Below are positions 8,624 through 18,350 of a DNA stretch of 64,000 nucleotides, piece by piece. The DNA is taken from positions 3,607,501-3,671,500 of the forward strand of contig NZ_CP080414.1 of NCBI RefSeq assembly GCF_019457615.1. Reading direction: 5' to 3'. The first letter of the stretch is position 1; each line of letters begins with the position of its first letter. The stretch comes from Shewanella zhangzhouensis. Its GTDB lineage: Bacteria > Pseudomonadota > Gammaproteobacteria > Enterobacterales > Shewanellaceae. The notes under the pieces are model-generated. The model was not told the DNA's origin, searched no databases, and was given only the letters and a program-made list of their open reading frames with translations. The position numbers and the translations under genes are program-made.

Positions 8624-10333
8624 TCAGGGCTTGGTTACAAAGCCGGTGTTGAATACCGGGCCCTGCTCGTTGATGTCCATCCCCATTTGTACCTGCATCT
8701 TGTAGTCCTTGAGGGCTTCAAGCTCTTCCGGGATTTCTTCACCCGAGGCTTCCATCAGGGTCATCAAAGGTGCCAGCAAACGACCATAATCGGCAGACAT
8801 ACCAAAGAGGCCATTGGCGACCAGGGTCTCACCCTTGAGGCTGTCCGCCATACGTTTTCCGCCCTCACCGCTGTAAACCACCAGATGCTGACCGCGCAGC
8901 CCCAGCTTGGCCGTCACGCCAAACTCAGCAGGGATAAAGTCAGACAGGTCGACATCATCACCCGACTTGAGATCGATTTGCCCCAGCATAGGTGCAAAGG
9001 GTTTTACCATGTCGAACAGGAAGGCAGGGTCTTCGGCAGAGAGACTCACCAAGGCATCCAGCTTCTTCACGCTGGGTGCGTCATCCGTTATCTGCAAATC
9101 GTAGTCCAGCACGGCTGCGCCTATGCCCTTCACACCATCGGCCATGGCGGTTGCCATGCCCAGCATGGCCGGGTTGGCGGCTTCCATTTCGGTTTGCAAC
9201 TCTGCCAGTGGCTGGCACTGCAAACGGGGTGACATAAAGTCACTCCACACCTTGTTCAGAGAAGGTGCCAGCTGGCCCACGTCCAGACCCAGCCCCATTG
9301 CCATCACACTGTCACCGGGCTTTTGCACATATCCGGCTATATAGCCGCGCATCTTGTCCAGCGCCTTGATAACCACTTCGTTGCGGGTTTCCAGCACCAT
9401 CTTCATGTCCATGCTGGCTTGTTTGCTGTCCACCTTCATGGAGGTCATACCGGCAACAGTCCGTGGCCAGTTGGCCGCGATGGCATTGAGTTCGGTCTGA
9501 CACTCTGGCGTGCGCAGTTCCAGGAAGGGATCTTCACCAGTCTTGGCAAAAAGGTTCATCAGCTGTTTGCCCAGCTGGTTGTCACCGGATACGACTGCTC
9601 TGACCAACTCCTGATGATTGATATAGCTGACACTGTCATCCATAAACCCGTGGGTTTTGATGATATCGGCCAGCAGTGTGGTGCCCGATAAAGGGTTGGT
9701 AACCTTGGTGACGCCCAGCGCATGCTCCAGCAGCGTGGGGTCCTGGAAACTGGTATTGAGAGTGACACTCACCATGCCCTCGCGATCGGCAATAACCAGT
9801 TCCACTTTTTCTTCGTCATTGGCATCGGACAGCAAATAGCTGCGGTAGCTTTGCCCGGCAACTGTGCCCTGGGTGTGCTGCCAACCGCTGGCCTGCTCGG
9901 CCTCGTCCATTAACTTCCAGAAGGCGGCGGTATCGGCCACTTCCATACGGGCAACAGGCAGGGCGCCCAGGGTATAGAAGAAGCCACGGCTTTGTTCGCC
10001 AAGGCCGAAGCGCTTGAGCATGGCGGCGGGATCCTTCAGTCCTTCCACATAGGCCTTATACAGGTACATGCCGAAGTGGACGCTGGGCTCGGTAATTTCA
10101 TCCATCTCTTCCTGCAACAGTGGACTTTGCGCCAGATGGGCCGAGTTGCCTGCGGTGGCAATCAGGTAGTCCTTGATGGGAAATGGCTTCAGCTGGCCCG
10201 AAAAAATGGGGGTGTCAGCGGGGATGTAATCGAGGGCTGGATTGGTCAAGGCGCCCTGGCCTTGCTGCTGGCTGTACCAATAGGCTCCCGCTCCGGCGGC
10301 GATAATGGCCACGGCTAGCGCAAGTTTTTTCAT
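8624..10333 (-). CDS. Unknown anchored periplasmic protein, 569 aa
   Basis: I do not recognise this family. The start is set at the ATG 10331-10333, where GGAG lies six bases upstream; an upstream ATG at 10384 would add 17 residues without a ribosome-binding site. Residues 1-20 form a basic start plus hydrophobic helix (MKKLALAVAIIAAGAGAYWY), either an uncleaved anchor or signal. The rest is soluble, with many Met and Leu-Lys-Ala helices and only a few Cys (in PECQ and RLQCQ), suggesting a periplasmic protein with perhaps one disulfide. It is monocistronic, with a terminator on each side. No enzymatic motif is seen. Confidence 0.75.
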   Translation of the reverse strand: MKKLALAVAIIAAGAGAYWYSQQQGQGALTNPALDYIPADTPIFSGQLKPFPIKDYLIATAGNSAHLAQSPLLQEEMDEITEPSVHFGMYLYKAYVEGLKDPAAMLKRFGLGEQSRGFFYTLGALPVARMEVADTAAFWKLMDEAEQASGWQHTQGTVAGQSYRSYLLSDANDEEKVELVIADREGMVSVTLNTSFQDPTLLEHALGVTKVTNPLSGTTLLADIIKTHGFMDDSVSYINHQELVRAVVSGDNQLGKQLMNLFAKTGEDPFLELRTPECQTELNAIAANWPRTVAGMTSMKVDSKQASMDMKMVLETRNEVVIKALDKMRGYIAGYVQKPGDSVMAMGLGLDVGQLAPSLNKVWSDFMSPRLQCQPLAELQTEMEAANPAMLGMATAMADGVKGIGAAVLDYDLQITDDAPSVKKLDALVSLSAEDPAFLFDMVKPFAPMLGQIDLKSGDDVDLSDFIPAEFGVTAKLGLRGQHLVVYSGEGGKRMADSLKGETLVANGLFGMSADYGRLLAPLMTLMEASGEEIPEELEALKDYKMQVQMGMDINEQGPVFNTGFVTKP

Positions 10334-10479
10334 GGAAGACTCCGTTCTGTGTCGAAAGTAAAATGCAGGCAAACCCGGACTCAATTCCTCAAGCCCGACA
10401 TCCCTTAGCCAGATAAAGGTTTAATGAATAAGGGAATAACCGGACAAAAGTAACACAGTAAGGAGAGAAAGTGGTAATG

Positions 10480-10518
10480 CCCCGGATAGCCCAGGAGGAG
10501 AGAGGGGGCTATCCGGGG
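10480..10518. repeat. 13-bp perfect inverted repeat with purine loop
   Basis: CCCCGGATAGCCC (10480-10492) is repeated as its exact reverse complement at 10506-10518. The 13-base loop is purine-only on the plus strand and contains AGGAGG. There is no T-run, so it is not a standard intrinsic terminator. Confidence 0.85.
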
Positions 10519-10719
10519 AAAGGGAATGATTGCCAAGCGCCAGCAAGTCAATCAACGAGCATCGGCCACAGAGGCCAGGTTTTCGAGCTTCAACACCCCT
10601 TACAGAGGGCCATCAAGAGGGATGACCAAGGCTCCGTGGGACTGACCCAAGGGTGACTACTCAAAACCATCTACGGGAACTTACAACTATAGCCCAAGTC
10701 TTAAAATTGTGAACAAGCT

Positions 10720-10826
10720 TGTGGAAAAAAATGTACAAAAGTTTTATGAAACGCTTAATAAAGGCGCTTTAATCAATTTATATCAATTGATTATAAAAAA
10801 TAACCCTGTTGAAAACCTTATCCACA
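10720..10826. promoter_or_regulatory. Two DnaA-box-like sites flanking an AT-rich block
   Basis: TTATCCACA at 10818-10826 on the plus strand equals the strongest DnaA box, and TTTTCCACA on the minus strand at 10720-10728 fits the consensus TTWTNCACA. Between them the DNA is almost entirely A and T. Binding by DnaA is an inference; single matches also occur by chance. Confidence 0.4.
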
Positions 10827-10899
10827 CCCATCAGAATGGCACAGCATTTTCAGGGTATGTATGTCGGGACAGTTAACCCAATATCAGCCCTTTTCCAAT

Positions 10900-10925
10900 A
10901 AAAAAGGCTGCAGATGCAGCCTTTT
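10900..10925 (-). terminator. Terminator of the TonB receptor gene
   Basis: GGCTGC (10906-10911), loop AGAT, GCAGCC (10916-10921), with an A-run on the plus strand at 10900-10905 giving the U-tract for minus-strand transcripts. It lies 23 bases past the receptor stop. Confidence 0.88.
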
Positions 10926-10947
10926 CGCGTCACAGAGCTTCTGATTA

Positions 10948-13494
10948 TCAGAAGTTGTAATTCAGACGGGCGTAGTAGTAACCGCCGTTGAATCCATAGG
11001 GTGAAGTCACAGGATACGCCGCACCCGCAATACCGGCCCATGGGTTTTCGTCTGGGTAGGTATCAAACAGGTTTTGTGCACCCACTGCCAGGCTCCAGTT
11101 GTCGTTGAAGTCATAACCGACTTCAGCGTCAAAGGTCACGGTAGAGCCGTTGTGGATAGGCAGATCACCTTCTGAATCCAGGTGGTCTTCATAGAACTCA
11201 CCGTAGTAGTTCATGCGAACCATGGAGCGCAGATTGGCACCCAGCTCCTGGGTCCAGGTCAGGGTGCCCTTGTGATGTGGCAGCGCTTCTTCAAGCACTT
11301 TCACACGGGCTTCGCTGATGTTGTCCGGATTGAATCTGTCGACTGTGGTTTCAGTCCAGTTATAGGCCAGCGCAAAGTTGGCACCATCCAGCCAGTCAGG
11401 TGCGTAACTGGCAACCAAATCGACACCCTGGGTAGTGGTATCGAAGTCATTGGTGAAATAGAGCACTGAACTGTAGCTGTTGGCATCCAGCACGCCCTGG
11501 GCAATCAGCGCATCCTTATCCGCCTGGGTCAGCTCCTGGTTGGAACTCTGGGTGATGCGGTCTTCCAGGGTAATGTGGAAGTAATCCGCAGTCAGGAAGA
11601 ATTCCCCCACAGTGAGCACCGCACCGAATGACAGGTTAACCGAGGTTTCCGGCTCCAGCGGTGTCGCGCCTTTCTGGATGGAGATAGGGTTGGTAGGAGG
11701 CAGGGTTGCCTGATCTTCCAACTGACCACCGGAGAACGCCGTTGTTACGTTACGCACGTTGCTCTGACCCACGGTAGGTGCACGGAAGCCAGTACTGGCC
11801 GCGGCACGCAGCGAGAAGTCGTCGGTCACATTGTAGATGGAGCTCAGCTTCCAGTTGGTAGTAGAGCCGAAATCATCATAGTACTCGTAACGCAGGGCTC
11901 CGGTTACCAGCCAGTTGTCAGTCAGGTCATGCTCAGCATCGAAGTAAGCGGCGTAGTTGTTGCGGCTCCATGAACCTGAGTCCTGGGGTTTAAAGCCGGG
12001 GAAACCGTTGGAACCGATACCAAAGCCCTGGGTGTACAGTGGGCCAAGCTCAAAGGAGGCTGGGTCGCCATTGTAAATTTCAAAAGTTTCGCGGCGGTAT
12101 TCCAAACCGGCGGCGAAGCTCCACTCATCCACTTCAAAGTAGCTGAAATCCAGCGATGCACCGCGCTCCATCTGCACGTAACGACCGGGATTGAAGTTGG
12201 TGGGCGAATCCGGGCCCAGTGAGGCGTTGACTGTGTTCTTGATGTAGAAATCGGCGTCACTCTTACCGTAGCTGACACCAAAATCATAGTTCAGGTTGCT
12301 CGCGGTGGTGCCCTTCACACCGGCGCTCAGGGAGGTGTCTTCAATCACACCACCAAAACGTGGCGTAAAGCCACCGGGGAACATTTCATTGAACACAAAG
12401 CAGTTAGGGTCGTTCTTCACCTGCGCCAGCGCCACAGGATCAGGCACGTTGTTGGTAATGGTGATAACGGGGCAGTTACCGGACATATCACCGGTCAAAT
12501 CACCCACCAGCAGAGTTTCACCATCATCACCGCTGTAAACGCCACCGCGGTTGTTGGGGTTACGGAAGTAGAAGCCACCTTCTACGTCACGGCGGGCCCA
12601 GTTACCAAACATGTATGCTGTTTGATTGGCATTGAGATCCAGACCGGCGTTGAAGAAAAACTTAAAGTCTTCTTTGGTTTCCGGGGCACCCCAAATCTGG
12701 GCGGGATTAGCCACGGCCGTGTTACCTGCGGCAATCAAGTCGGCAGCATCATCACGCTGCACACTGCGACTGGTGGCATCGGCGGTTTTGTGCTCGGCAC
12801 TGACGTTGAAGAATCCGTTATCAGTCAGCGGCATACCCACGTTAGCCGCAATCATGGGACTGCCACCGTCACCTTCATAGAATTCGCCATAACGGGCTTC
12901 GATGGTGCCACCTTCGGCATTGTCTTTGAGCTGGAAGTTAATCACGCCGGCAATGGCATCCGAGCCGTACTGGGCCGCCGCACCATCACGCAGTACTTCA
13001 ACCTGCTTGAGAGCAACGGCGGGGATCACCGAAATGTCCGGGCCCTGGGCACCGTTTGACACGCCGCCGCCCAGGAAAGAAATGACTGCCGCACGATGAC
13101 GACGCTTACCGTTTAACAAAATCAATGTATGGTCAGGCGCCAGACCACGCATGTTGGCAGGGCGCACCAGGGTTGCGGCATCGGAAATAGGTTGGGCGTT
13201 AACGTTATAAGAAGGAACGACCTTGCCGAGCAGGTCGTTCATGTCGGTAGTTCCGTTCTTGGTGAATTCTTCATTTCCTATGATGTCTACCGGCACTGGG
13301 GATTCACCCACTGAGCGAGGTGCAGCGCGAGAACCCACAACGGCGATCTTTTCAATATTATCGCTCGCCTGAGCTTCTTCCTGCGCCTCTTCAGCCCAGG
13401 CTGCGCTTGCCCCCATAACCCCAGTCAAAGCCAGCGAGACTGCCAAGCTCAACGAGCTCAAGCCAAACTTTTTAGTGTCTTGTATGGTCATCAT
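10948..13494 (-). CDS. TonB-dependent outer-membrane receptor
   Basis: A siderophore/nutrient receptor type porin driven by TonB. About 848 residues from the ATG at 13494 (or the next codon, also ATG), chosen because GAGAG lies just upstream and a signal peptide follows (hydrophobic to ASAAWA). The plug domain is clear: IEKIAVVGSRA (TonB-box-like), then MRGLAPDHTLILLNGKRR and VEVLRDGAAAQYGSDAIAGV. The long C-terminal part is a beta barrel ending in the required aromatic residue (YARLNYNF). The substrate cannot be told from sequence; no Fur-type operator was seen upstream. A neighbouring terminator makes it monocistronic. Confidence 0.93.
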   Translation of the reverse strand: MMTIQDTKKFGLSSLSLAVSLALTGVMGASAAWAEEAQEEAQASDNIEKIAVVGSRAAPRSVGESPVPVDIIGNEEFTKNGTTDMNDLLGKVVPSYNVNAQPISDAATLVRPANMRGLAPDHTLILLNGKRRHRAAVISFLGGGVSNGAQGPDISVIPAVALKQVEVLRDGAAAQYGSDAIAGVINFQLKDNAEGGTIEARYGEFYEGDGGSPMIAANVGMPLTDNGFFNVSAEHKTADATSRSVQRDDAADLIAAGNTAVANPAQIWGAPETKEDFKFFFNAGLDLNANQTAYMFGNWARRDVEGGFYFRNPNNRGGVYSGDDGETLLVGDLTGDMSGNCPVITITNNVPDPVALAQVKNDPNCFVFNEMFPGGFTPRFGGVIEDTSLSAGVKGTTASNLNYDFGVSYGKSDADFYIKNTVNASLGPDSPTNFNPGRYVQMERGASLDFSYFEVDEWSFAAGLEYRRETFEIYNGDPASFELGPLYTQGFGIGSNGFPGFKPQDSGSWSRNNYAAYFDAEHDLTDNWLVTGALRYEYYDDFGSTTNWKLSSIYNVTDDFSLRAAASTGFRAPTVGQSNVRNVTTAFSGGQLEDQATLPPTNPISIQKGATPLEPETSVNLSFGAVLTVGEFFLTADYFHITLEDRITQSSNQELTQADKDALIAQGVLDANSYSSVLYFTNDFDTTTQGVDLVASYAPDWLDGANFALAYNWTETTVDRFNPDNISEARVKVLEEALPHHKGTLTWTQELGANLRSMVRMNYYGEFYEDHLDSEGDLPIHNGSTVTFDAEVGYDFNDNWSLAVGAQNLFDTYPDENPWAGIAGAAYPVTSPYGFNGGYYYARLNYNF

Positions 13495-13890
13495 CTTTGC
13501 TCTCAATTGTTTATTATGTTTTTTATCTCTTCGGGCGCTGTCGACAAACATCCCGAAGGCACTTCCCAAGGGCAGCAAAATTGTCCCCCAGACATTTCTA
13601 TAACACTTTAGAATTGCATTCCATTACATTTTCTAACAATTAATTTAACATTTTGATAACGCAATTCAAATCAATTGTTTACGTGTGGAATATTTTTACT
13701 GAACAGAGTACTGGTTAAAAATCAACCGCAGCGGCTAAAACCATCCTTTGAATGTGGAGTAACCGCGGTGCAAACGGCGATGACAAAAGGACTTTCTGGT
13801 GGTTATGGGGATTGACCGAGGCGGCGTTGGCCGCCTAAGCTGGATGTTTATCCTTGAAGCTGCACTGCCTTCATCAGCGGGAATACTGGC
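13495..13890. other. Divergent promoter region, TonB receptor / acyl-CoA ligase
   Basis: AT-rich between about 13600 and 13700, as expected for promoters of both divergent genes. I found no clear Fur, FadR or PsrA operator and no small gene. Confidence 0.5.
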
Positions 13891-15486
13891 ATGTTAAATA
13901 ACGATAATAATCAGCTGGATTTAAACGAATACGCCTCATTGATTGATTTGTTCACCAAGGCCTGCAAGGGCTTTGGGGACAAACCAGCTTTTGCCTGTTT
14001 AGGCAAAAGCCATAGCTTCAACGAGATAGATAAACTGTCGACCGATTTTGCCGCCTTTTTGCAACATCATACCCAGTTGCAACCCGGGGATAAGGTCGCC
14101 ATTCAGCTCCCCAACCTCACTCAGTTTGTGATTGCCGCCTATGGTGTGCTCAAGGCCGGCATGGTGCTGGTTAACACCAATCCGCTTTACACAGAGCGTG
14201 AGCTTATTCATCAGTTTAAAGACTCAGGGGCGAGGGTGTTGGTGGTGCTTTCCGATCTGCTGCCGACCTTGGCCAAGGTCGTGGCAGAAACCCCGATAGA
14301 GCTGGTGATATCCACCCACGCGCTGGATTTGGTCAGCCCGCAGATACAGCCCAAAACCGGACTGAAGAACATCGAGTTTCTCAAAGCCCTAGATCTTGGC
14401 AGTAAGGAAACTTGCCAACCGATTGCCGCCAATCACAGTACACTGGCAGCATTGCAGTACACAGGCGGCACCACAGGGCTCTCCAAGGGCGCCATGCTGA
14501 GCCACGGCAACCTGATAGCCAACGCCCTCCAATGCCGCGGGCGCCTGGCCAATGTTATTACCCCGGGGGAGGACATCTTTGTTGCCCCCCTGCCCATCTA
14601 CCATATCTATGCGTTTCTGGTGAATCTGGTGCTCTTTGTCGAACAGGGCGCCTGCTCTGTGCTTATCCCTAACCCCAGAGATATTCCGTCGCTTATCAAG
14701 ACCCTGGCGAAATACCCCTTCACCGGATTTGCCGGGCTCAACACCCTGTTTGTTGCCCTGTGTCATCAGGAAGAGTTCCGTGCACTCGATTTCAGTCATC
14801 TGAAACTCACTATTTCTGGCGGTACAGCCCTGACCGAGGCGGCAGCCAGCCTGTGGCAGCAAACCACCGGTTGCACCATCAGCGAAGGCTATGGGTTGTC
14901 GGAAACCTCTCCTGTGATCACCTTAAACCAGCCTGGTGCCGAACGACTGGGCACCATAGGTCGGCCGGTGCTGGCCACCGAAGTGCTGATTCTGGATGAA
15001 GATGAAGCCCCCGTGCCCATGGGGCAAGCGGGTGAGCTGGCGGTGCGCGGGCCCCAGGTGATGTCCGGCTACTGGCAGCAAGCGGGAGAAACTGCGCGGG
15101 TGTTCAGCAAAGATGGTTTCTTCAAGACCGGCGACATTGCCATTGCCGAGCCCGATGGCTGTTATCGCATCGTGGATCGCAAAAAAGACATGATTATTGT
15201 CTCGGGCTTTAATGTGTACCCCAATGAGGTGGAGAACGTGCTGGCGAGTCACCCCGCTGTGCTGGAATGCGCTGTGATTGGCGTTGCCGATGAGCGTAGC
15301 GGCGAGGCAGTAAAAGCTGTTATCGTGCTTAAGCCATCGGTAGACGCGGATGATGCCAGAGCGGCCATTACAGCTCACTGCCAGGCGAATCTTGCCGGTT
15401 ACAAACAGCCGAAACACCTTGAGTTTGTGGCATCGCTGCCCAAAAGCACGGTCGGCAAGATATTGCGCCGTGCACTGAGAAGCTGA
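13891..15486 (+). CDS. Long-chain fatty-acid--CoA ligase-like AMP-binding enzyme
   Basis: Activates a carboxylic acid, probably a fatty acid, to its CoA thioester through an acyl-adenylate. The 531-residue length is slightly below FadD (about 560). The phosphate-binding motif TGGTTGLSKG starts at residue 191, YGLSETSP lies near 333-340, and DRKKDMIIVSGFNVYPNEVE is the hinge and C-terminal region. PKSTVGKILRR near the end contains the catalytic lysine of the adenylation half-reaction. The substrate is inferred from resemblance to FadD; medium-chain or aromatic acids are possible. It ends in an intrinsic terminator. Confidence 0.85.
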   Translation: MLNNDNNQLDLNEYASLIDLFTKACKGFGDKPAFACLGKSHSFNEIDKLSTDFAAFLQHHTQLQPGDKVAIQLPNLTQFVIAAYGVLKAGMVLVNTNPLYTERELIHQFKDSGARVLVVLSDLLPTLAKVVAETPIELVISTHALDLVSPQIQPKTGLKNIEFLKALDLGSKETCQPIAANHSTLAALQYTGGTTGLSKGAMLSHGNLIANALQCRGRLANVITPGEDIFVAPLPIYHIYAFLVNLVLFVEQGACSVLIPNPRDIPSLIKTLAKYPFTGFAGLNTLFVALCHQEEFRALDFSHLKLTISGGTALTEAAASLWQQTTGCTISEGYGLSETSPVITLNQPGAERLGTIGRPVLATEVLILDEDEAPVPMGQAGELAVRGPQVMSGYWQQAGETARVFSKDGFFKTGDIAIAEPDGCYRIVDRKKDMIIVSGFNVYPNEVENVLASHPAVLECAVIGVADERSGEAVKAVIVLKPSVDADDARAAITAHCQANLAGYKQPKHLEFVASLPKSTVGKILRRALRS

Positions 15487-15515
15487 GCGCCATTACAAAC
15501 ACAAGCCATGCCAAC

Positions 15516-15546
15516 AAAAACACCTCGTCATAAGCGAGGTGTTTTT
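15516..15546 (+). terminator. Intrinsic terminator after the acyl-CoA ligase
   Basis: CACCTCG and CGAGGTG pair around a TCATAAG loop, with A-run before and five T after. It lies 30 bases after the ligase stop and could also act on the minus strand for the convergent CoA-transferase gene. Confidence 0.88.
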
Positions 15547-15608
15547 AAATTAATCTATGAGGGGTTTGCCCCATCAATTCACGCCTTAAATGGATTTCCG
15601 GCGCTTTC

Positions 15609-16895
15609 TCAAAGCAACAGCCCCCACATTTCGTGGGTTTCACGGGCCAGGGCTTCACGAAAATCCGGGTGGGCAATATCAATTAAGGAACGGGCCCGCT
15701 CACGAATGGATTTACCGCGCATATAGGCCACACCGAATTCAGTCACTATATAGTGCACATGGGCGCGGGTGGTCACCACCCCTGCCCCCGGCGACAGCAC
15801 GGTGCTGATGCGGGACACCTTGCCTGCGGATGCCGTGCTCGGCATGGCAATCACAGAGCGGCCACCTTCCGAGAGTCCGGCGCCGCGGATAAAGTCCATT
15901 TGGCCACCCACGCCGGAATAAATGCGGGTACCTATGGAGTCGGCGCACACCTGACCGGTCACATCCACCTGCAGTGCCGAGTTAATGGCCATCACCTGCG
16001 GATTGCGGCGGATGATGGACGTATCGTTGACCTGCTCTATGTCCAAAAAGGCCACCTGGGGATTGTCATCCACAAAGTCGTAAAGCCTGCGGCTACCCAG
16101 GGCAAACCCTGTTACCAGTTTGCCGGTGGCGAAACGTTTACGGCTGTTATCCACCACGCCGCGCTCCACCAGACTTAAGATGCCGTCGGAAAACAGCTCC
16201 GTATGTACACCCAGGTGCTGGTGATTGCCAAGGCAACCCAGCACGGCATCGGGAATGCCACCAATCCCCATCTGCAAACAGTCACCGTCCCGCACCAGCG
16301 CCGCCACATTGCGGCCTATGGCCTGGCTCACCGCATCTGTCGTCGCCAACGCATGTTCCGGCAGCTCCATAGGCGCTTCAAACACGGCATCAAAACGGGT
16401 CAGCGGAAGAAAACTGTCGCCATGAGTACGGGGCATGCGGGGATTGATATGGGCGATAATCTTGCCAGCCACCTCACAGGCGGCGCGGGTCGCCTCCACT
16501 GAAATACCCAGAGAGCACATGCCATGCTTATCCGGCGGTGACACCTGCACTATGGCAGTGTCGATACGCTGCTCCCGGCGGCGAAAAAGCTTAGGCACCT
16601 CAGATAAAAACACCGGCACGTAGTCGGCACGGGCACTGGCGAGCAATTCCCGGGTCGGCTTGCCACCAAAATAGCAGCGATGGCGCAAATGCCCCTCAAG
16701 CTCGGGGCCACTCAGGCACTCTGCATGCTCGGTATGTAGTTGTAATAGGGTGAGATTAGTGCAGCTTAGCGCATGTTCGGCCAGGGCCTCCAGCAAGAGT
16801 CTTGGCGTTGCCCCCATGGAGTGGGTCCAGATGAATTCGTCATTATCGATTAACGACACCGCCTCCAGAGCGGTGGCACAGTACTTGGGTACCAT
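15609..16895 (-). CDS. Acetyl-CoA hydrolase/CoA-transferase family protein
   Basis: A 428-residue member of the Cat1/4-hydroxybutyrate CoA-transferase family, which moves CoA between acyl-CoA and a free acid such as acetate. HTELFSDG places the catalytic Glu at about residue 233; GIGGIPDAVL (211-220) and the C-terminal GAGVVTTRAHVHYIVTEFG block are characteristic. The start ATG at 16895 gives a normal N-terminus for the shorter family members. It is convergent with the acyl-CoA ligase, so both neighbours handle acyl-CoA but are not an operon. Acceptor and donor cannot be told from sequence. Confidence 0.88.
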   Translation of the reverse strand: MVPKYCATALEAVSLIDNDEFIWTHSMGATPRLLLEALAEHALSCTNLTLLQLHTEHAECLSGPELEGHLRHRCYFGGKPTRELLASARADYVPVFLSEVPKLFRRREQRIDTAIVQVSPPDKHGMCSLGISVEATRAACEVAGKIIAHINPRMPRTHGDSFLPLTRFDAVFEAPMELPEHALATTDAVSQAIGRNVAALVRDGDCLQMGIGGIPDAVLGCLGNHQHLGVHTELFSDGILSLVERGVVDNSRKRFATGKLVTGFALGSRRLYDFVDDNPQVAFLDIEQVNDTSIIRRNPQVMAINSALQVDVTGQVCADSIGTRIYSGVGGQMDFIRGAGLSEGGRSVIAMPSTASAGKVSRISTVLSPGAGVVTTRAHVHYIVTEFGVAYMRGKSIRERARSLIDIAHPDFREALARETHEMWGLLL

Positions 16896-17282
16896 CGGGC
16901 TTCCTTGATGAATCAGACATTGCTGTTATAGCAGCAAATTTCAACGCTCATCCCGACACAGATCATGTTTTGGCCGGCTAACAGGCCGAAATCCAGAGTA
17001 CAGGTATTGGGCAACTGATTGACTGAAATGCGTGGCTGATGGTTCAGCCACACTCTCCCAAGTATATATTTTTATGGAATTAACTTAGCCAGTCTCCCTG
17101 AGGCCCTAGCACCCTCGAGCATCAACTTAAATTTAACCAAAAATAAACACTGAATTAACTGTGATCTGAGCCGCAGAATTTTTGACCAAGCTGTGCCAAA
17201 AAAACCTCTGGCAATTGATTAATTATTAAACAAAAGATCCATTACCTTTGCCTGTTAATGCTGCCGTTAGAGGGAGATCGTC
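16896..17282. other. AT-rich divergent promoter region
   Basis: A 387-base gap between the CoA-transferase gene and a LysR-type gene. It becomes AT-rich after about 17050. No ORF, clear operator or RNA structure was found; a weak GGCC-GGCC inverted repeat near 16970 has no T-run. Confidence 0.5.
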
Positions 17283-18266
17283 ATGCTGAAGAAAGTGAGC
17301 CGACTCGATTACTTTACCCTGCAGGTATTTATCGGACTGGTTGAGCTTAAAAGCGGCAGTGCGGTGGCCGAGCGATTACGCACCACTCAGTCCAAGGTAA
17401 GCCGCAGCCTGACCTGCCTGCGGGAGGTGCTGGAAGATGAACTCTTTATTCGTCAGCAGTATGGCTTCGAACCCAATCAGGTAGCCGTCACCATCTATCC
17501 CATGGTCAAAACCATATTGGAGCAGTACGACAAGATAGTAGCAGCCACCATAGACAAGGGGGCCGAGCCCTATCAGCTCAGTGTCGCCACCTATGAACAG
17601 TGGTCGCTGATGGCAATGAACTGTGTGCATAACACCTGTCACTGTATTGAGGGTGGGGTCAGCATTAATATTCAACCCTGGACCGACAAAATCCACCAGC
17701 GCCTGTGTCAGGGCAAGGTCGACTGCAGTATCTCCACCGAACCCATTAATCACCCCATGGTGAACAACTTTAAACTGGGGGATATCACCCACTTTTTCAT
17801 CGTCGCCCGTCGTGGCCATCCTATTTTAACCAGCGACGATCCCTTAACGCAGATGTTTAACTACCATATCGCCCTGGTGAACACCCACTTGCAGGAGCAG
17901 GAGCCTCACCCCATAGAAATTTACGCCAGAGCCAGGCATATGGAGATCCGCGTGGCCCTCAAGAGCCCGAGCCTGAGGATGGTGGTGGATCATGTCAGTC
18001 ACAGCGAAGATATAGCCCTGCTCTCCTCGGCAATGTCGATGACGTATTTCGAAAATCGCGACGATGTGGGCTATCTGGATATCTCGAAAGTCTGGCTGCA
18101 AACCACAGAACTCGAGACACAAAGCTATTATCTGCATTGCCACAAGGGGATAAAGCCGGAGCTGACCCATTGCCTGCGCAGAGTGCTGACGGAAAAATTA
18201 CACGAGATGCAGGCCCACTGCGACCAGGTGGCCCAGGAAAACACCCAGGACTTGCCGACCCTTTAG
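17283..18266 (+). CDS. LysR-family transcriptional regulator
   Basis: 327 residues. An N-terminal winged helix-turn-helix covers about 5-65 (LQVFIGLVELKSGSAVAERL, TQSKVSRSLTCLRE), then a linker helix and a periplasmic-binding-like effector domain. The DNA-binding part shares the pattern KVSR.L...LFIR...G.EPN with the LysR gene at 18351-19325, which points the opposite way, so the two are probably related paralogues. An AGGGAGAT ribosome-binding site precedes the ATG. The effector is unknown. The nearby nrfBCD genes are possible targets. Confidence 0.88.
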   Translation: MLKKVSRLDYFTLQVFIGLVELKSGSAVAERLRTTQSKVSRSLTCLREVLEDELFIRQQYGFEPNQVAVTIYPMVKTILEQYDKIVAATIDKGAEPYQLSVATYEQWSLMAMNCVHNTCHCIEGGVSINIQPWTDKIHQRLCQGKVDCSISTEPINHPMVNNFKLGDITHFFIVARRGHPILTSDDPLTQMFNYHIALVNTHLQEQEPHPIEIYARARHMEIRVALKSPSLRMVVDHVSHSEDIALLSSAMSMTYFENRDDVGYLDISKVWLQTTELETQSYYLHCHKGIKPELTHCLRRVLTEKLHEMQAHCDQVAQENTQDLPTL

Positions 18267-18350
18267 CCAGCGCCCTTAGCCAACGGCCAAAGCACAAGCC
18301 AGGCGCAAAACCGACAAGCCACTGAACCCGCTGGCGAATGGATGCCTGTG

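Larger units (their letters stand above)
10334..10947. other. Long intergenic region with hairpin, DnaA-box-like sites and terminator
   Basis: This 614-base gap contains no convincing gene. From left to right it holds the promoter side of the 8624 gene, a 13-bp perfect inverted repeat (10480-10518), a GC-poor block (about 10690-10815) bounded by two DnaA-box matches, and the terminator of the TonB receptor gene (10900-10925). Confidence 0.6.

Noticed and set aside
10480..10518. Reading the 13-bp inverted repeat as an intrinsic terminator
   Set aside because: No T-run follows on either strand and no gene ends next to it.
10720..10826. Chromosomal replication origin
   Set aside because: Only two DnaA boxes and none of the usual origin genes; too few sites for oriC.
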